This document shows positions 1 through 10,006 of a stretch of DNA of 64,000 nt, in pieces (within the stretch, counting starts at the first letter, position 1; every line of letters begins with the position of its first letter). Position numbers and translations under genes: made by a program. The stretch is from contig NZ_CP032286.1 in the NCBI RefSeq assembly GCF_002165305.2, positions 2,170,001 through 2,234,000 of the forward strand, written 5' to 3'. The notes beneath the pieces are model-generated. The model was given only the letters and a program-made list of their open reading frames with translations, had not been told where the DNA came from and did no database searches. This DNA is from Acinetobacter sp. WCHA55 (GTDB lineage Bacteria; Pseudomonadota; Gammaproteobacteria; Pseudomonadales; Moraxellaceae).

Positions 1-848
1 ACAAAATTCAATACCCTTTCATTACTTAAAGTTAAGGATTGTTTTACTTGATCAATTTGTGCGCCTTGTGAGAAGCATGTTGCCATCTTTAAAAAGTCGC
101 GTCGTTGTAAATTTTTTTCAAACTGGGGCCATATTTCAAGCTTAAAGTTCTGATGTAAGCCGACCTGTGGCAATTGAATAGCAGGTGAAGCATTCACCAC
201 TTTCCATAGCCAAACTCTTAAGTCATAAACGTCTTTATCTTTGATTGTATCCTGGACCAACTGCGCAGTTGCATACGTTTGGTTCAAGGTCTCATTAAAC
301 TGAATTTCTTTATTCGGCTCGACCCAAACACGTTCGGTACGCGTATCAACTAAAGCGAGAAAACCATGGGCGTCGAACAACTGGATATAGCCATTACGTG
401 GTGTAAAAATTTCACCAAAAACCTGTTCCGTGGTCATCATAGGGTTCAACACTGTAGGCATAACAGCTTGAACAGGTGAAATGACTTCAAGCGTTGCCTT
501 CACAGGCACGGTACGTTCATGTTGTGATAGTATTATTCTAGACAACCAATCGTTCAAATGCTCTATGTTTGAAAATGGGTAGAACAATTGATCTCCGACA
601 ATACGACCCGCATTTTCAACCTTTTTGACCAGTCGCAAATACGCAATGTTTTGGATAGACAGCAGCTTTTGAATGCCAGGTGAGTTAAAAAACACATCAT
701 TGACCAACAATAAGTCAATTTTTTGCTCCGCAAGATTGACCCATCTCACATTCAAATTTTCAGGCAAAGACAGTAAAATTTGTTCTTTTATTTGCTCCAA
801 TGAATGTAAACTTAAACCAAATACTGCAATATTTAATACGTTTTTCAT
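1..848 (-). CDS. Unrecognised protein, partner of GTPase/Roadblock operon (3' end beyond window)
   Basis: An open frame runs from an ATG at 848 leftward off the window edge, giving at least 282 residues without a stop. The start reads MKNVLNIAVFG. The first 110 residues look like an alpha/beta domain (hydrophobic strands such as IDLLLVNDVFF and IAYLRLV). A second segment with the pattern GEIFTPRNGYIQLFD follows. I do not recognise the family. It lies 72 bp downstream of a Roadblock gene and a small GTPase on the same strand, so co-transcription and a role in the same GTPase pathway are inferred. The true C terminus is not visible. Confidence 0.7.
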   Translation of the reverse strand, partial: MKNVLNIAVFGLSLHSLEQIKEQILLSLPENLNVRWVNLAEQKIDLLLVNDVFFNSPGIQKLLSIQNIAYLRLVKKVENAGRIVGDQLFYPFSNIEHLNDWLSRIILSQHERTVPVKATLEVISPVQAVMPTVLNPMMTTEQVFGEIFTPRNGYIQLFDAHGFLALVDTRTERVWVEPNKEIQFNETLNQTYATAQLVQDTIKDKDVYDLRVWLWKVVNASPAIQLPQVGLHQNFKLEIWPQFEKNLQRRDFLKMATCFSQGAQIDQVKQSLTLSNERVLNF

Positions 849-920
849 GCCTAAACCCACGACAACCTTACCCTTTAAATCACCGCAACGCCGATTGATA
901 TAATTAAAAATATAGAATTT

Positions 921-1337
921 CTATGATGCAATGCTGAACGGTGCATTGCTTAATCGTGCACTCAGCTCTTTATAGTAATACAGCATCTGCCCGATCAAAA
1001 TATCTGTGTGGGTGACTGCCACCATAACCATAGGATGCACTGGATGGTTGACAGCCGTTAAAAAGACTTTGCCATTGTTCGCATCGAGGGTAATGGTTTG
1101 ACAACCCATCAGTTGAATTTCCGTAATAAACGCATTCACCATAGCCAAGATAGAGCTGCTGACTGCTGCAATTTTTCCTGTATTGTCGATATTCTTCTTT
1201 GAGGCCAAAGCAAGCTCAAAACCATCCGATGAGCACAACATCACAAAATCGATGCCTGTAACGGTATTTAAGAAATGTTGTAACTCGATATGGGCAGATT
1301 CAATCAGTGCTTGCGGAATTTCACGTGAACTATTCAT
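921..1337 (-). CDS. Roadblock/LC7 domain protein (MglB-like)
   Basis: 138 residues. The central segment (VTGIDFVMLCSSDGFELALA, then a pair of helices and strands ending in QTITLDANNGKVFLTAV) has the Roadblock/LC7 layout: helix, beta strands with an SSDG turn, long helix, strands. Bacterial Roadblock proteins of the MglB type usually dimerise and act on a small Ras-like GTPase, often as GAP or adaptor. The gene sits 9 bp downstream of exactly such a GTPase, which supports a paired function. There is no signal peptide, so it is cytoplasmic. The process it controls cannot be read from the sequence. Confidence 0.8.
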   Translation of the reverse strand: MNSSREIPQALIESAHIELQHFLNTVTGIDFVMLCSSDGFELALASKKNIDNTGKIAAVSSSILAMVNAFITEIQLMGCQTITLDANNGKVFLTAVNHPVHPMVMVAVTHTDILIGQMLYYYKELSARLSNAPFSIAS

Positions 1338-1346
1338 TTATTCTAC

Positions 1347-1895
1347 CTATGCAACTGCAGATTCAGCTTGCATTTCTATTGTTGTAATTAGTGTTTCGAT
1401 CATCAGTAAAACATCATCTTGTTCACGCGCATCCACAGCAAACAGCGGAAATTGTTTTTGATAGATCTGCATCCAATCACGGTAAATTTTGAGCTTATGC
1501 TCATCTTCTTGATCTAAATGTGTAATGCCAACCACCACATTTGATCCATACTGCTCAAATGCTTTTATATAAAACTCTAAATGCTTTAAACGATCTGCTT
1601 GACTATGATCAATCAAGATCACAATTCCCATTGCACCCTTACAGACAATAGACCACATAAAATCAAAACGATCTTGGCCTGGAGTACCATACAAGCCAAT
1701 CTGCGTACTGTCATCAAGGCGAATTTCGCCGTAATCAATTCCCACAGTCGTCAAAAATTTATGATGTGCTTCGGTATCCGTGTTTACTGCTTCTGTCGTC
1801 ACGACAGGAATATCAGACAATGCTTTTATGGCAGCAGATTTTCCTGCTCCCATGGTTCCCCCGAAAACAATTTTGTACTGCTGTAGTATCATCAA
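1347..1895 (-). CDS. Small Ras/Arf-like GTPase (MglA-like, COG2229 type)
   Basis: 182 residues. The P-loop is GGTMGAGKSAAIKAL near residue 12. The G3 motif is YGTPGQDRFDFMW, with a Gln after the Gly as in Ras-type GTPases. A G4-like motif is THLDQED, where the usual NKxD or TKxD lysine is replaced by leucine. These are hallmarks of the bacterial MglA/COG2229 GTPases. First gene of an operon with a Roadblock protein (9-bp gap) and an unknown protein, so a GTPase/regulator module is likely. Partner and output are not evident. The departure at G4 may lower guanine selectivity, which is an inference. Confidence 0.82.
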   Translation of the reverse strand: MMILQQYKIVFGGTMGAGKSAAIKALSDIPVVTTEAVNTDTEAHHKFLTTVGIDYGEIRLDDSTQIGLYGTPGQDRFDFMWSIVCKGAMGIVILIDHSQADRLKHLEFYIKAFEQYGSNVVVGITHLDQEDEHKLKIYRDWMQIYQKQFPLFAVDAREQDDVLLMIETLITTIEMQAESAVA

Positions 1896-2459
1896 GAAGT
1901 CCCAAGAACAATAAAATGCCTAATACATCACATTATATTTAATCTTATTGACAAAAAACATTAAATTTTAAACCATTCAGTAAAACTCACTTACATATTC
2001 CCCTACTTTTTTTATACCTTTAAAGCCTTTTTATACATACGTATACTATTTAAAAAAACTTAAGTGTTTGTCTTTTCTTATTATTTAAATTAAATAATAA
2101 GAATCATACTCAGTTAAGTAGTGATTGGTATTTTTTACCAGACAAAATTCAATCTATAACTCAGATCAAAAAATATATTTGAAATATTTTTTCCAATCAA
2201 TAAAATAAGAAACTTCACGTTTTTCTTATACTTAGTCGATGGGCTTTCGCTTAATTTCTATATTTAAACAAAATCTCACACGTTGCTTTTGGATTATTCT
2301 TCGGGCTTGAACTGTACTGGATTATTCAGATGAGGGATTGTCTTTTACTAGTGGCCTATTTTTATCATGGAAAAACTGGCAAAACTCATCAGAGCTGTAA
2401 TCAAGAATAACTTTAGGAGACTTCAGTATTCGAAGCATATATCTTACTGAGCCTCTCAT
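1896..2459. other. AT-rich intergenic stretch without a recognisable gene
   Basis: About 560 bp between the GTPase operon, which reads leftward, and the terminator of the valine operon. It is very A+T rich with many poly-A and poly-T runs. I see no ORF with a plausible start and no RNA gene. The promoter of the GTPase operon must lie at its left end (roughly 1900-2060), but no convincing -35/-10 pair stood out. Confidence 0.5.
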
Positions 2460-2489
2460 CAAAAAAAGTCCTCCAAGTCATTGGAGGAC
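2460..2489 (-). terminator. Rho-independent terminator of the valine operon
   Basis: Perfect 9-bp stem GTCCTCCAA / TTGGAGGAC with a 4-nt loop (2468-2489). On the minus strand it is followed by seven Ts (2461-2467). It lies 25 bp beyond the stop codon of the last gene. Confidence 0.9.
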
Positions 2490-2513
2490 GTCTAGTGCTG
2501 TTTGAAAGCAAAC

Positions 2514-3569
2514 TTATACTTGTACACTCGCCTGACGTTGCTGTCGTGACACTGGCAAAAGTTCTTCAAACATCTGCATCAACTCAGAATTTTCTGTTTG
2601 CCATTTCGGCTGCTTGTCTTTATCAATTAATAAAGCACGTACCCCTTCAATCATATCGCCCTGCTCAAACCAGATATCCTGTAAATCACGTTCTAGCTGC
2701 ATGCATTGCTCTAAAGACAGCCCGCGTCCAACCTGTTGTAATTTAAGACTGATTTGTTTTGCCAGCAACGAACGCTGTTGTAAAATGGCTAAAATTTTAG
2801 CGGCCCAATCAGCATGCTCAGGGTGTGGATTTAATAAACTTGCTTCAATCTGCGCTAAATCAGCATGAGCAAAATGCTGTTGAATAGCCTCTTCATAATG
2901 TCGAAGTTTACTTGGCGCAGGTGTAGTGAGATGGCGTGCGATGAGCTGCTCAATAAGCTGTTGATTTAATGTAGAAGCATTCACCAACTCCGTTTGCAAT
3001 TGTGCCAACTGCTCACTCGCCACCAAGTAATCAATTAGATCCAGATGCAAGGCATCGCTACTCGAGATCTGCTCGCCTGTCACTGCCATGTATACCCCAA
3101 TATCATCTAGGCGTGACAAGAAGTGCGTGGCCCCGACATCAGGGAAAAAGCCAATTGCCGTTTCTGGCATGGCAAAACGTGATTTTTCACTGCTGACAAT
3201 AATGTGACAAGCTTGTGCCAAACCAAATCCGCCCCCCAAGACATAGCCATCTAAAAACACCACTACGGGTTTTGCATACTGACGCAAGCTATTCAGCATC
3301 ACATATTCATCAGCAAAATAATCTTGATAATTGTGATTCCCATTTTGATAGCTATCGTACAAAAAGCGAATATCTCCACCCGCGCAGAAAGCTTTAGGGC
3401 TATTCGAGTTAATCAAAATAGCCTGCACCTGCGGATCATTGTGCCAATCTTGCAACTGCTGGGTAATGCCATGAATCATCGGCAAGGACAAGGCATTTAA
3501 ATGTGACGCTCGGTCAAGAGTAATCACCCCTAAATGCCCTTGGACACTGATCTGTAAATTATTTTCCAT
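2514..3569 (-). CDS. 3-hydroxyisobutyryl-CoA hydrolase (enoyl-CoA hydratase/isomerase family)
   Basis: 351 residues, the length of HIBYL-CoA hydrolases rather than ordinary hydratases of about 260. The crotonase core is seen as SPKAFCAGGDIRFLYDS near residue 60 and the oxyanion-hole GGGFGLAQAC near 115. AMPETAIGFFPDVGATHFLSR near 140 carries the Glu and Asp expected of the hydrolase subgroup. It releases 3-hydroxyisobutyrate, the substrate of the MmsB encoded in the same operon. Last gene of the six-gene cluster, 15 bp after the hydratase gene and followed by a strong terminator. A generic isomerase function is the alternative. Confidence 0.85.
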   Translation of the reverse strand: MENNLQISVQGHLGVITLDRASHLNALSLPMIHGITQQLQDWHNDPQVQAILINSNSPKAFCAGGDIRFLYDSYQNGNHNYQDYFADEYVMLNSLRQYAKPVVVFLDGYVLGGGFGLAQACHIIVSSEKSRFAMPETAIGFFPDVGATHFLSRLDDIGVYMAVTGEQISSSDALHLDLIDYLVASEQLAQLQTELVNASTLNQQLIEQLIARHLTTPAPSKLRHYEEAIQQHFAHADLAQIEASLLNPHPEHADWAAKILAILQQRSLLAKQISLKLQQVGRGLSLEQCMQLERDLQDIWFEQGDMIEGVRALLIDKDKQPKWQTENSELMQMFEELLPVSRQQRQASVQV

Positions 3570-3584
3570 AGGATGTGTCCTTCC

Positions 3585-4388
3585 TTATTGTTTATTAAAT
3601 TGTGCAGGACGTTTTTCAATAAAGGCGTGCATGCCTTCTTTCTGATCTTGCGTTGCGAAGATGGAATGGAAAGTACGGCGCTCAAAACGTAAACCCTCGG
3701 TCAAGCTCACTTCAAAGGCACGATTAATACTTTCTTTAATCATCATGGTGGCGGTGAGGGATCGTTCAGCAATTTTTTCTGCCGCCTGTAAGGTATATTC
3801 CAGTAGTTGTTCTTTAGGCAACACGCGTGCCACCAAGCCACTTTGCTCTGCCTCCGCAGCATCCATTTGACGTGCGGTTAAACACATTTCCATGGCTTTA
3901 GCTTTACCGATAGCCAGAGTTAAACGCTGCGTTCCGCCAATGCCAGGAATCACGCCCAAAGTCACTTCAGGCAGTCCAAATTTGGCATTGTCGGCACAGT
4001 AAATAAAATCGCACATCAATGCCAATTCACATCCACCCCCAAGGGCATAACCACTGACTGCGGCAATTAACGGTTTACGGCGCTGGGCAATTCGGTCTGC
4101 TAAATGGAAAAAATCATCGAAATAGATATTGGGGAAATTCAAATCCGCCATTTCTTTAATATCAGCCCCCGCAGCAAAGGCTTTTTCTGAACCCGCCAAC
4201 ACCATACAACCCACTTCACGATCACGTTCAAACTGGTCTAGCGCATGGTTAATTTCAGCAATCAATTGGCTATTTAATGCATTTAAAGCTTTAGGACGAT
4301 TCAGGGTAATTAGCCCCACGCCATTGCGTTTTTCCACCAAAATGGTGTCCCACTGCTGTTCTTCAATGAAAGTTTTTTCCCACTGCAT
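3585..4388 (-). CDS. Enoyl-CoA hydratase (crotonase family, short-chain)
   Basis: The start is placed at the ATG at 4388, giving MQWEKTF and 267 residues, because AAGGA lies 7 nt upstream. The frame is open 19 codons further, but that extension is unlike the family. Crotonase motifs: [14 protein letters not shown], the oxyanion-hole [15 protein letters not shown], and [18 protein letters not shown] with both catalytic Glu positions (the second in the LPEV segment). It is expected to hydrate methacrylyl-CoA or similar short enoyl-CoAs between the acyl-CoA dehydrogenase and the HIBYL-CoA hydrolase. Position between those two genes supports the valine pathway. Confidence 0.87.
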   Translation of the reverse strand: MQWEKTFIEEQQWDTILVEKRNGVGLITLNRPKALNALNSQLIAEINHALDQFERDREVGCMVLAGSEKAFAAGADIKEMADLNFPNIYFDDFFHLADRIAQRRKPLIAAVSGYALGGGCELALMCDFIYCADNAKFGLPEVTLGVIPGIGGTQRLTLAIGKAKAMEMCLTARQMDAAEAEQSGLVARVLPKEQLLEYTLQAAEKIAERSLTATMMIKESINRAFEVSLTEGLRFERRTFHSIFATQDQKEGMHAFIEKRPAQFNKQ

Positions 4389-4494
4389 GCTTTTATCCTT
4401 ATCTCTATTTCGGTGCTGTACACATGCAATATGCTGATTTTGCATCAGTTAGACTGAATTGCATGTGCGACGGTCAATTCTGATATGTGGAAGT

Positions 4495-5721
4495 TTATAA
4501 ACTACGCGCAATCACCAAGCGCTGAATGTCGCTGGTGCCTTCATAAATCTGACAAATGCGGGCATCACGATAAATACGCTCGATTGGAAAATCCTTGAGA
4601 TAGCCATAGCCGCCAAAGATTTGTAAGGCGTTGGAACAGACCCGTTCCGTCATTTCCGAGGCAAACAGTTTTGCCATCGAAGCTTCGGTCAAACACGGTT
4701 CGCCTGCTTCTTTTAGCCGAGCAGCGTGATGCACCAACTGGCGTGCCGCAGCAATTTCAGTGGCCATACTGGCTAAACGAAACGACACTGCTTGTTGCTC
4801 AAAAATCAGCTTACCAAATGCCACGCGCTCTTTGGCATAACGTGTCGCTTCTTCTAAAGCAGCTCTGGCTAAACCAACTGCCTGAGCAGCAATACCAATG
4901 CGACCCCCTTCCAAATTAGACAAGGCAATTTTTAAGCCTTCTCCTTCTTTACCCAACAGCATACTTTTGTGTAAACGTACATCAGTTAGGGCAATCTGAC
5001 AGGTGTCCGAGGCATGTAACCCGAGTTTTTCTTCGACGCGGATTACTTCATAACCTGGGGTATTTCGCGGGACTAAAAAGGCACTCATGCCTTTTTTCCC
5101 TGCTGCAGGGTCGGTCACGGCAAACACGATAATCAACCCCGCATTATGCCCTGAGGTAATAAACTGTTTGGCGCCATTTAGCACATAATAATCACCATCT
5201 TTGACTGCACGGGTTTTAATTGCCGCTGCATCTGAACCGGTATGTGGTTCGGTTAAGGCAAAGGCACCAATCATTTCACCTTTGGCTAAAGGCAGCAAAA
5301 ATTGTTGCTTTTGCTCTTCAGTACCAAATTTCAGAATGGGCACACAGCCAACAGAGTTGTGCACACTCATAATGGCTGAAGTTGCACCGTCCGCTGCGGC
5401 AATCTCTTCTAGTGCCAACACATAGGCCAAATTGCCTGTGGCTGAACCGCCCCATTGTTCTGGCACCAACATGCCCATAAAGCCTAACTGCCCCATTTGC
5501 TTTAACGCATCTAAGGGAAATAGGCCATATCGATCCCACTCACTGGCATAAGGCTTTATCTGTTCTTGTGCAAAGCTTTTTGCCATGTCCTGAATCAGGA
5601 CTTGTTCTTCAAAAAACATGCCTTGTCGATCCCATTCAGTTGCATTTGGTTGTATTTGTGCTTGAGCAAAGCGAGTTGTTTGATCCTGCTGGTGCACTTG
5701 TTCTTCAGTGAATTGCATCAT
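4495..5721 (-). CDS. Acyl-CoA dehydrogenase (isobutyryl/short-chain type) with duplicated N terminus
   Basis: 408 residues, about 30 longer than usual. The excess is a tandem duplication: residues 5-36 and 37-68 align end to end with about 19 of 32 identities (both units contain EEQV, FAQ, an EWDR block and a closing aromatic). The remainder is a normal flavoprotein: [35 protein letters not shown], and the C-terminal [16 protein letters not shown] and YEGTSDIQR, where the Glu is the likely catalytic base. It oxidises isobutyryl-CoA or a related branched acyl-CoA and passes electrons to ETF. 17 bp separate it from the synthetase gene upstream. Confidence 0.87.
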   Translation of the reverse strand: MMQFTEEQVHQQDQTTRFAQAQIQPNATEWDRQGMFFEEQVLIQDMAKSFAQEQIKPYASEWDRYGLFPLDALKQMGQLGFMGMLVPEQWGGSATGNLAYVLALEEIAAADGATSAIMSVHNSVGCVPILKFGTEEQKQQFLLPLAKGEMIGAFALTEPHTGSDAAAIKTRAVKDGDYYVLNGAKQFITSGHNAGLIIVFAVTDPAAGKKGMSAFLVPRNTPGYEVIRVEEKLGLHASDTCQIALTDVRLHKSMLLGKEGEGLKIALSNLEGGRIGIAAQAVGLARAALEEATRYAKERVAFGKLIFEQQAVSFRLASMATEIAAARQLVHHAARLKEAGEPCLTEASMAKLFASEMTERVCSNALQIFGGYGYLKDFPIERIYRDARICQIYEGTSDIQRLVIARSL

Positions 5722-5738
5722 CCTTTCCTTACAATGTC

Positions 5739-7400
5739 TTAACTGGCTACAGCAGTGTTTGATTGCTGCTTGGCAATTTCCTGATTGCGCAGTAAAAAGC
5801 GCTGAATTTTTCCACTAGGCGTTTTTGGCAATTCACTGACAAACTCGATTAAACGTGGATAGGCATGTGCCGATAGACGCTTTTTCACAAACTGGCTAAG
5901 TTCGTGCTGTAATTCTGGGCTGGCCAAATGCTCTCCCGCTAAAATCACAAAAGCTTTAATCACTTCAGTACGCTCAGGGTCAGGCACGCCAATCACCGCG
6001 GCTTCAATCACTGCATCATGTTCAAGTAGTGCACTTTCCACATCAAACGGACCCACGCGATAGCCTGAAGTGGTAATCACATCATCACTGCGCCCGACAA
6101 AGCTCATACTGCCATCGGCATGAATTTCGGCAGTATCACCCGTTAAATAGTAATGACCGACAAAAGGAGATTTACGACTTTCTTCATAGCCACCAAACCA
6201 CATCATGGGCGACTGGCTGATGTCGACCGCCAAAATTCCTGGCGTATCCGCGCCAAGCTCCTGCCCCTGTTCATCCACTGCAACTACACGGTAGCCAGGG
6301 CTGGCAAAACCTGCCGAACCTGCACGTACCTCATGTTGCAATGCATGATGGTTACACACCACCATGCCAACTTCGGTCTGACCATAATGATCATAAATTG
6401 GGGCATCCAGTACCTGTTTGAACCAACGGAATACTTCTGGATTCAAAGGCTCGCCTGCACTGCTGACCACTCGCAATTTGCCACGCAATTTCGCCATTTG
6501 CTTTTGATCGGCTGCCATCATCATGCGATATGCGGTTGGCGCACCTGCCAGATTATTCACACCATAATCCTGCACAATTTGACACAGGCTATCTGAGGTA
6601 AAAGCACCTTCGTAAAAAATAGTCGGATGACCCAGTAATAACGGTCCTGTAATGCCGTAATACAAGCCATAGGCCCAACCTGGATCGGCAATATTCCAGA
6701 AAGAGTCTTCTGTGCGTAGACCAATTGCATCTTGCATATAACCGCCAAATGCAATCAGGGCTTTGAGTGGTACTTTCAGTGGTTTAGCAGGCCCTGTCGT
6801 GCCCGAAGTAAACATCAGCAAGAACGGATCCTGAATGTTCATCATCACCAGTTCACACTGCTCTGACTGGCGGCTGACTTCCGCCCAGAAACTATAATCA
6901 CCCTGATACAGCCCTGTGCCTTTTGCACCTGTCACAGTGACAATCGCGGGGCAATCTTCCACTTCATGCAATTTGTCGCGATTACCGACATCCGTCACCA
7001 CCAGTTTGCTTTGTGCCAGTTTTAAACGATGCTCAATCGCTTTGGGACCAAATGCCGTAAATAGCGGTTGATAGACAGCTCCAATGCGCCATGTAGCCAA
7101 AATAGTAATGATGAGTTCTGGCGTGCGTGGCAATAAACCCGAAACACGATCTCCTTTGCCCACCCCTTGAGATTTTAAGAAGTTGGCAAATTGGCTGGCA
7201 CGTTGTTGTAACTCGCGAAAGGTAAATTGTTCTTTCCGTCCATCTTTGCCCTGCCAAAACAGCGCAATGCGGCCGGGTAAGGCATGTCTATCACAACACT
7301 CATAACACGCATTTAGCGCATCGGTAGAACCAGATAAAAACCGTTGCGCAGCCTGTTGTAATTCAAAGCTTTGCTGCGCTTGTTGATAATTTGAAGTCAT
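5739..7400 (-). CDS. AMP-dependent acyl-CoA synthetase
   Basis: 553 residues of the ANL superfamily. Visible core motifs: the phosphate-binding loop [12 protein letters not shown] near residue 213, [10 protein letters not shown] near 338, the hinge segment [20 protein letters not shown] with the following Asp, and the C-terminal [10 protein letters not shown] containing the adenylating Lys. It activates a carboxylic acid as CoA thioester using ATP. Within the valine operon the substrate may be a short or branched acid (acetate, propionate, isobutyrate). The sequence alone does not decide this. Third gene of the operon, separated from mmsB by 74 bp that contain a hairpin. Confidence 0.85.
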   Translation of the reverse strand: MTSNYQQAQQSFELQQAAQRFLSGSTDALNACYECCDRHALPGRIALFWQGKDGRKEQFTFRELQQRASQFANFLKSQGVGKGDRVSGLLPRTPELIITILATWRIGAVYQPLFTAFGPKAIEHRLKLAQSKLVVTDVGNRDKLHEVEDCPAIVTVTGAKGTGLYQGDYSFWAEVSRQSEQCELVMMNIQDPFLLMFTSGTTGPAKPLKVPLKALIAFGGYMQDAIGLRTEDSFWNIADPGWAYGLYYGITGPLLLGHPTIFYEGAFTSDSLCQIVQDYGVNNLAGAPTAYRMMMAADQKQMAKLRGKLRVVSSAGEPLNPEVFRWFKQVLDAPIYDHYGQTEVGMVVCNHHALQHEVRAGSAGFASPGYRVVAVDEQGQELGADTPGILAVDISQSPMMWFGGYEESRKSPFVGHYYLTGDTAEIHADGSMSFVGRSDDVITTSGYRVGPFDVESALLEHDAVIEAAVIGVPDPERTEVIKAFVILAGEHLASPELQHELSQFVKKRLSAHAYPRLIEFVSELPKTPSGKIQRFLLRNQEIAKQQSNTAVAS

Positions 7401-7446
7401 CCTTTCACCTCAGTCTCAATTCTTCTTATTCACGACGAGTTTTAAC

Positions 7447-7467
7447 AGGTCGCATTCATTGCGACCT
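7447..7467 (-). promoter_or_regulatory. Intra-operon hairpin between mmsB and the synthetase gene
   Basis: Perfect 8-bp stem AGGTCGCA / TGCGACCT with a 5-nt loop, starting 8 nt after the mmsB stop codon. On the minus transcript no T-run follows, so it is not a standard terminator. It may stabilise or process the upstream message, or cause partial termination. This is inference from position only. Confidence 0.45.
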
Positions 7468-7474
7468 TTGTTTT

Positions 7475-8368
7475 TTAATTCACTTCACGGGGTAAATATT
7501 GCTGGATAATGCTGGAAAAATCTAAATGTGCATTGCCTTGCAAGCACAACTGTTGATAAAGCTGTTGTGCCAATCCCCCGAGCAATACAGGTTGCTTGAC
7601 TTGGCTTGCGGCTTCAATGGCTAAACCTAAATCTTTTAGCATGAGCTGAGAAGCAAAACCGTCGGTATAACCTCGACTGGCTGGCGCATTCGGACTAATT
7701 TCTGGCCAAGGATTACAAATTTCCGAACTCCAGCAGCGACCACTAGAACTGTTGATCACACCCGCCAAGGCATGCGAATCAATGCCTAAGCGACTACCCA
7801 GTGCCATACCTTCTGCCACAGCTGCCATGGAAATGCCCAGAATCATGTTGTTGCAGATTTTGGCAATTTGCCCTGCACCTACCGCACCACAATGTACGGT
7901 GTTTTTGCCCATAAAACTGAGGATTGGCTTCACCTGTTCATAAGTCGCCTCATCCGCGCCTACCATAAAGGTCAGTGTGCCTGCTTTAGCGCCAATAGTG
8001 CCGCCAGAAACAGGTGCATCGCACACCTGAATCTGACGCTTCAATCCCTCTGCCGCCACATCTTTAATGGTTTGCGGGTCAATGGTACTGGAGTCAATAC
8101 ATAGGCTACCTGCACGCATCACTGCCAAAATCCCCGTTTCACCCAAATACACTTCACGCACATGCTTGGCGGCAGGCAGCATACTGATCACCACATCCGC
8201 CTGCTCAGCAGCGGCTTGCGGGCTATCGCAGACCACGCCACCACTTTCCGCAAACTGTTGTAGGGCTTTTTCACTCAGGTCATAACCGAAAACTGTTTGT
8301 CCAGCCTTGAGTAGGTTCTGTGCCATCGAACCCCCCATATTGCCTAAACCAATAAACGCTATCTTCAT
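7475..8368 (-). CDS. mmsB: 3-hydroxyisobutyrate dehydrogenase
   Basis: 297 residues. N-terminal NAD-binding Rossmann motif IGLGNMGGSMAQNLLKAG. The substrate-binding signature is DAPVSGGTIGAKAGTL near residue 118, and the catalytic Lys lies in GQIAKICNNMILG near 166. It oxidises 3-hydroxyisobutyrate to methylmalonate semialdehyde, the substrate of MmsA, whose gene starts the operon 12 bp upstream. The pairing mmsA-mmsB is the classical valine-degradation arrangement. Length and motifs are normal. Confidence 0.93.
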   Translation of the reverse strand: MKIAFIGLGNMGGSMAQNLLKAGQTVFGYDLSEKALQQFAESGGVVCDSPQAAAEQADVVISMLPAAKHVREVYLGETGILAVMRAGSLCIDSSTIDPQTIKDVAAEGLKRQIQVCDAPVSGGTIGAKAGTLTFMVGADEATYEQVKPILSFMGKNTVHCGAVGAGQIAKICNNMILGISMAAVAEGMALGSRLGIDSHALAGVINSSSGRCWSSEICNPWPEISPNAPASRGYTDGFASQLMLKDLGLAIEAASQVKQPVLLGGLAQQLYQQLCLQGNAHLDFSSIIQQYLPREVN

Positions 8369-8380
8369 CTCGCTACTCCT

Positions 8381-9898
8381 TTAGCGCAAACTGATGGTGG
8401 TATTCACTTCCCCAACGTCTTGGCTATCTTCAAACCAGCGGCTGGTAATGGTTTTGGTTTGCGTATAGAACTGCACCGCTTGTTTACCATACGGACCTAA
8501 ATCACCCAGTTTCGAGCCACGCGAACCAGTAAAGCTAAAGAATGGCACCGGTACTGGAATTGGAATGTTAATCCCGACTTGACCGATATCGATGCGGTTT
8601 TGGAAAGTACGTGCCACTGCACCACTTTGGGTAAATAATCCCACGCCATTACCAAATGGGTTGGCATTCACCAGTTCAATGGCCTCATCCAAAGTATCGA
8701 CACAAATAATGGCCAGTACAGGACCAAAGATTTCTTCTTTATAAATGCGCATGTCTGTGCTGACTTGGCTAAAAATAGTCGCCCCGACAAAATTGCCCTG
8801 TTCATAGCCTTTGACTTGAATGTCACGACCATCTAGCAACAACTCAGCACCTTGCTCCACGCCATTCGTGATTAACTCGATCACGCGGGCTTTGGCTCGC
8901 GGTGAAATGACAGGACCAATATCGGTATTCGGTTCATGCCCAGCATTTACACTTAAGGTTTTGGCTTTGGCCACTAATTCATTAATCCAGTGTTTGCTGT
9001 CGCCTACCATTACGGCCACAGAAAGTGCCATACAACGCTGCCCTGCTGCACCGAAGGCTGCGCCCACCATGGCATTTAAGGTTTGCTCTTTATTGGCATC
9101 CGGCATCACCACCACGTGGTTTTTCGCGCCCATCATCGATTGCACACGTTTGCCATGCTGACCTGCCAAGTTGTACACATGCGTACCCACCGCGGTCGAA
9201 CCCACAAAGGAAATGGCTTTGATGTCTTGATGGGTACACAATGCATCTACGACGTCTTTACCCCCATGCACCACATTCAACACACCAGCTGGAATGCCTG
9301 CTTCAATCGCCAGTTCCACCAGCATCATGGTCGACAGCGGGTCTTGTTCTGACGGCTTCAATACAAAGGTATTGCCACAGACAATCGCCATTGGGAACAT
9401 CCACAGTGGAATCATGGCAGGGAAATTAAATGGGGTAATGCCCGCGCAAACACCCAAAGGTTGTTGCAAAGTGTAGGTATCGACACCACGTGCCACGCCT
9501 TCGGTATATTCGCCCATTTGCAAAGTGCCTATTGAACAGGCATGTTCCACCACTTCCAAGCCACGCTGAATATCACCTTCGGCATCGGCTAAAGTTTTGC
9601 CCTGTTCCGCAGTCAGCACCTGTGCAATTTTCTTGGCATTGGCACGAATCAGCTCTTGCAGTTTCAGCATGATCCGCATACGTGCTTGAATCGGTGTTTC
9701 TCTCCAACTGGCAAATGCCGCTTTGGCAGATGCAATGGCAGCCTGTACTTCGTCAGCGGTTGCCAAAGGCACCAGACCAATCACTTCTTGGGTGGCAGGA
9801 TTGACAATATCCAGCCATTGTTGAGTTTTAGACTCAACGAATTCACCGTTAATCAATAATTTAGCTGTAGATAACTGGATTTTAGGAACCGTATTCAT
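8381..9898 (-). CDS. mmsA: Methylmalonate-semialdehyde dehydrogenase (CoA-acylating)
   Basis: 505 residues, full length for the family. ALDH landmarks: GITPFNFPAMIPLWMFP near residue 155, NAD-binding FVGSTAVGTHVY near 230, and catalytic Cys in GAAGQRCMALSVAV near 290. The C-terminal FTGSRGSKLGDLGPYGK is typical of MmsA. It converts methylmalonate semialdehyde to propionyl-CoA with NAD and CoA. First gene of the six-gene operon, read divergently from a LysR-type regulator whose intergenic region holds two perfect dyads. Confidence 0.95.
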   Translation of the reverse strand: MNTVPKIQLSTAKLLINGEFVESKTQQWLDIVNPATQEVIGLVPLATADEVQAAIASAKAAFASWRETPIQARMRIMLKLQELIRANAKKIAQVLTAEQGKTLADAEGDIQRGLEVVEHACSIGTLQMGEYTEGVARGVDTYTLQQPLGVCAGITPFNFPAMIPLWMFPMAIVCGNTFVLKPSEQDPLSTMMLVELAIEAGIPAGVLNVVHGGKDVVDALCTHQDIKAISFVGSTAVGTHVYNLAGQHGKRVQSMMGAKNHVVVMPDANKEQTLNAMVGAAFGAAGQRCMALSVAVMVGDSKHWINELVAKAKTLSVNAGHEPNTDIGPVISPRAKARVIELITNGVEQGAELLLDGRDIQVKGYEQGNFVGATIFSQVSTDMRIYKEEIFGPVLAIICVDTLDEAIELVNANPFGNGVGLFTQSGAVARTFQNRIDIGQVGINIPIPVPVPFFSFTGSRGSKLGDLGPYGKQAVQFYTQTKTITSRWFEDSQDVGEVNTTISLR

Positions 9899-10006
9899 AA
9901 CCTCTCCATAGGCTTTGTTTTTTATTGTGTTGCGGCTGAACCCTACGACTTAAACCGTATGTTCAAATTCTCATTTTCAAATCAGACTAGCAAAGAAAAC
10001 TTTGAC

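Noticed and set aside
6153..6596. 147-residue plus-strand ORF
   Set aside because: Antisense to the acyl-CoA synthetase motifs; no start signal or domain.
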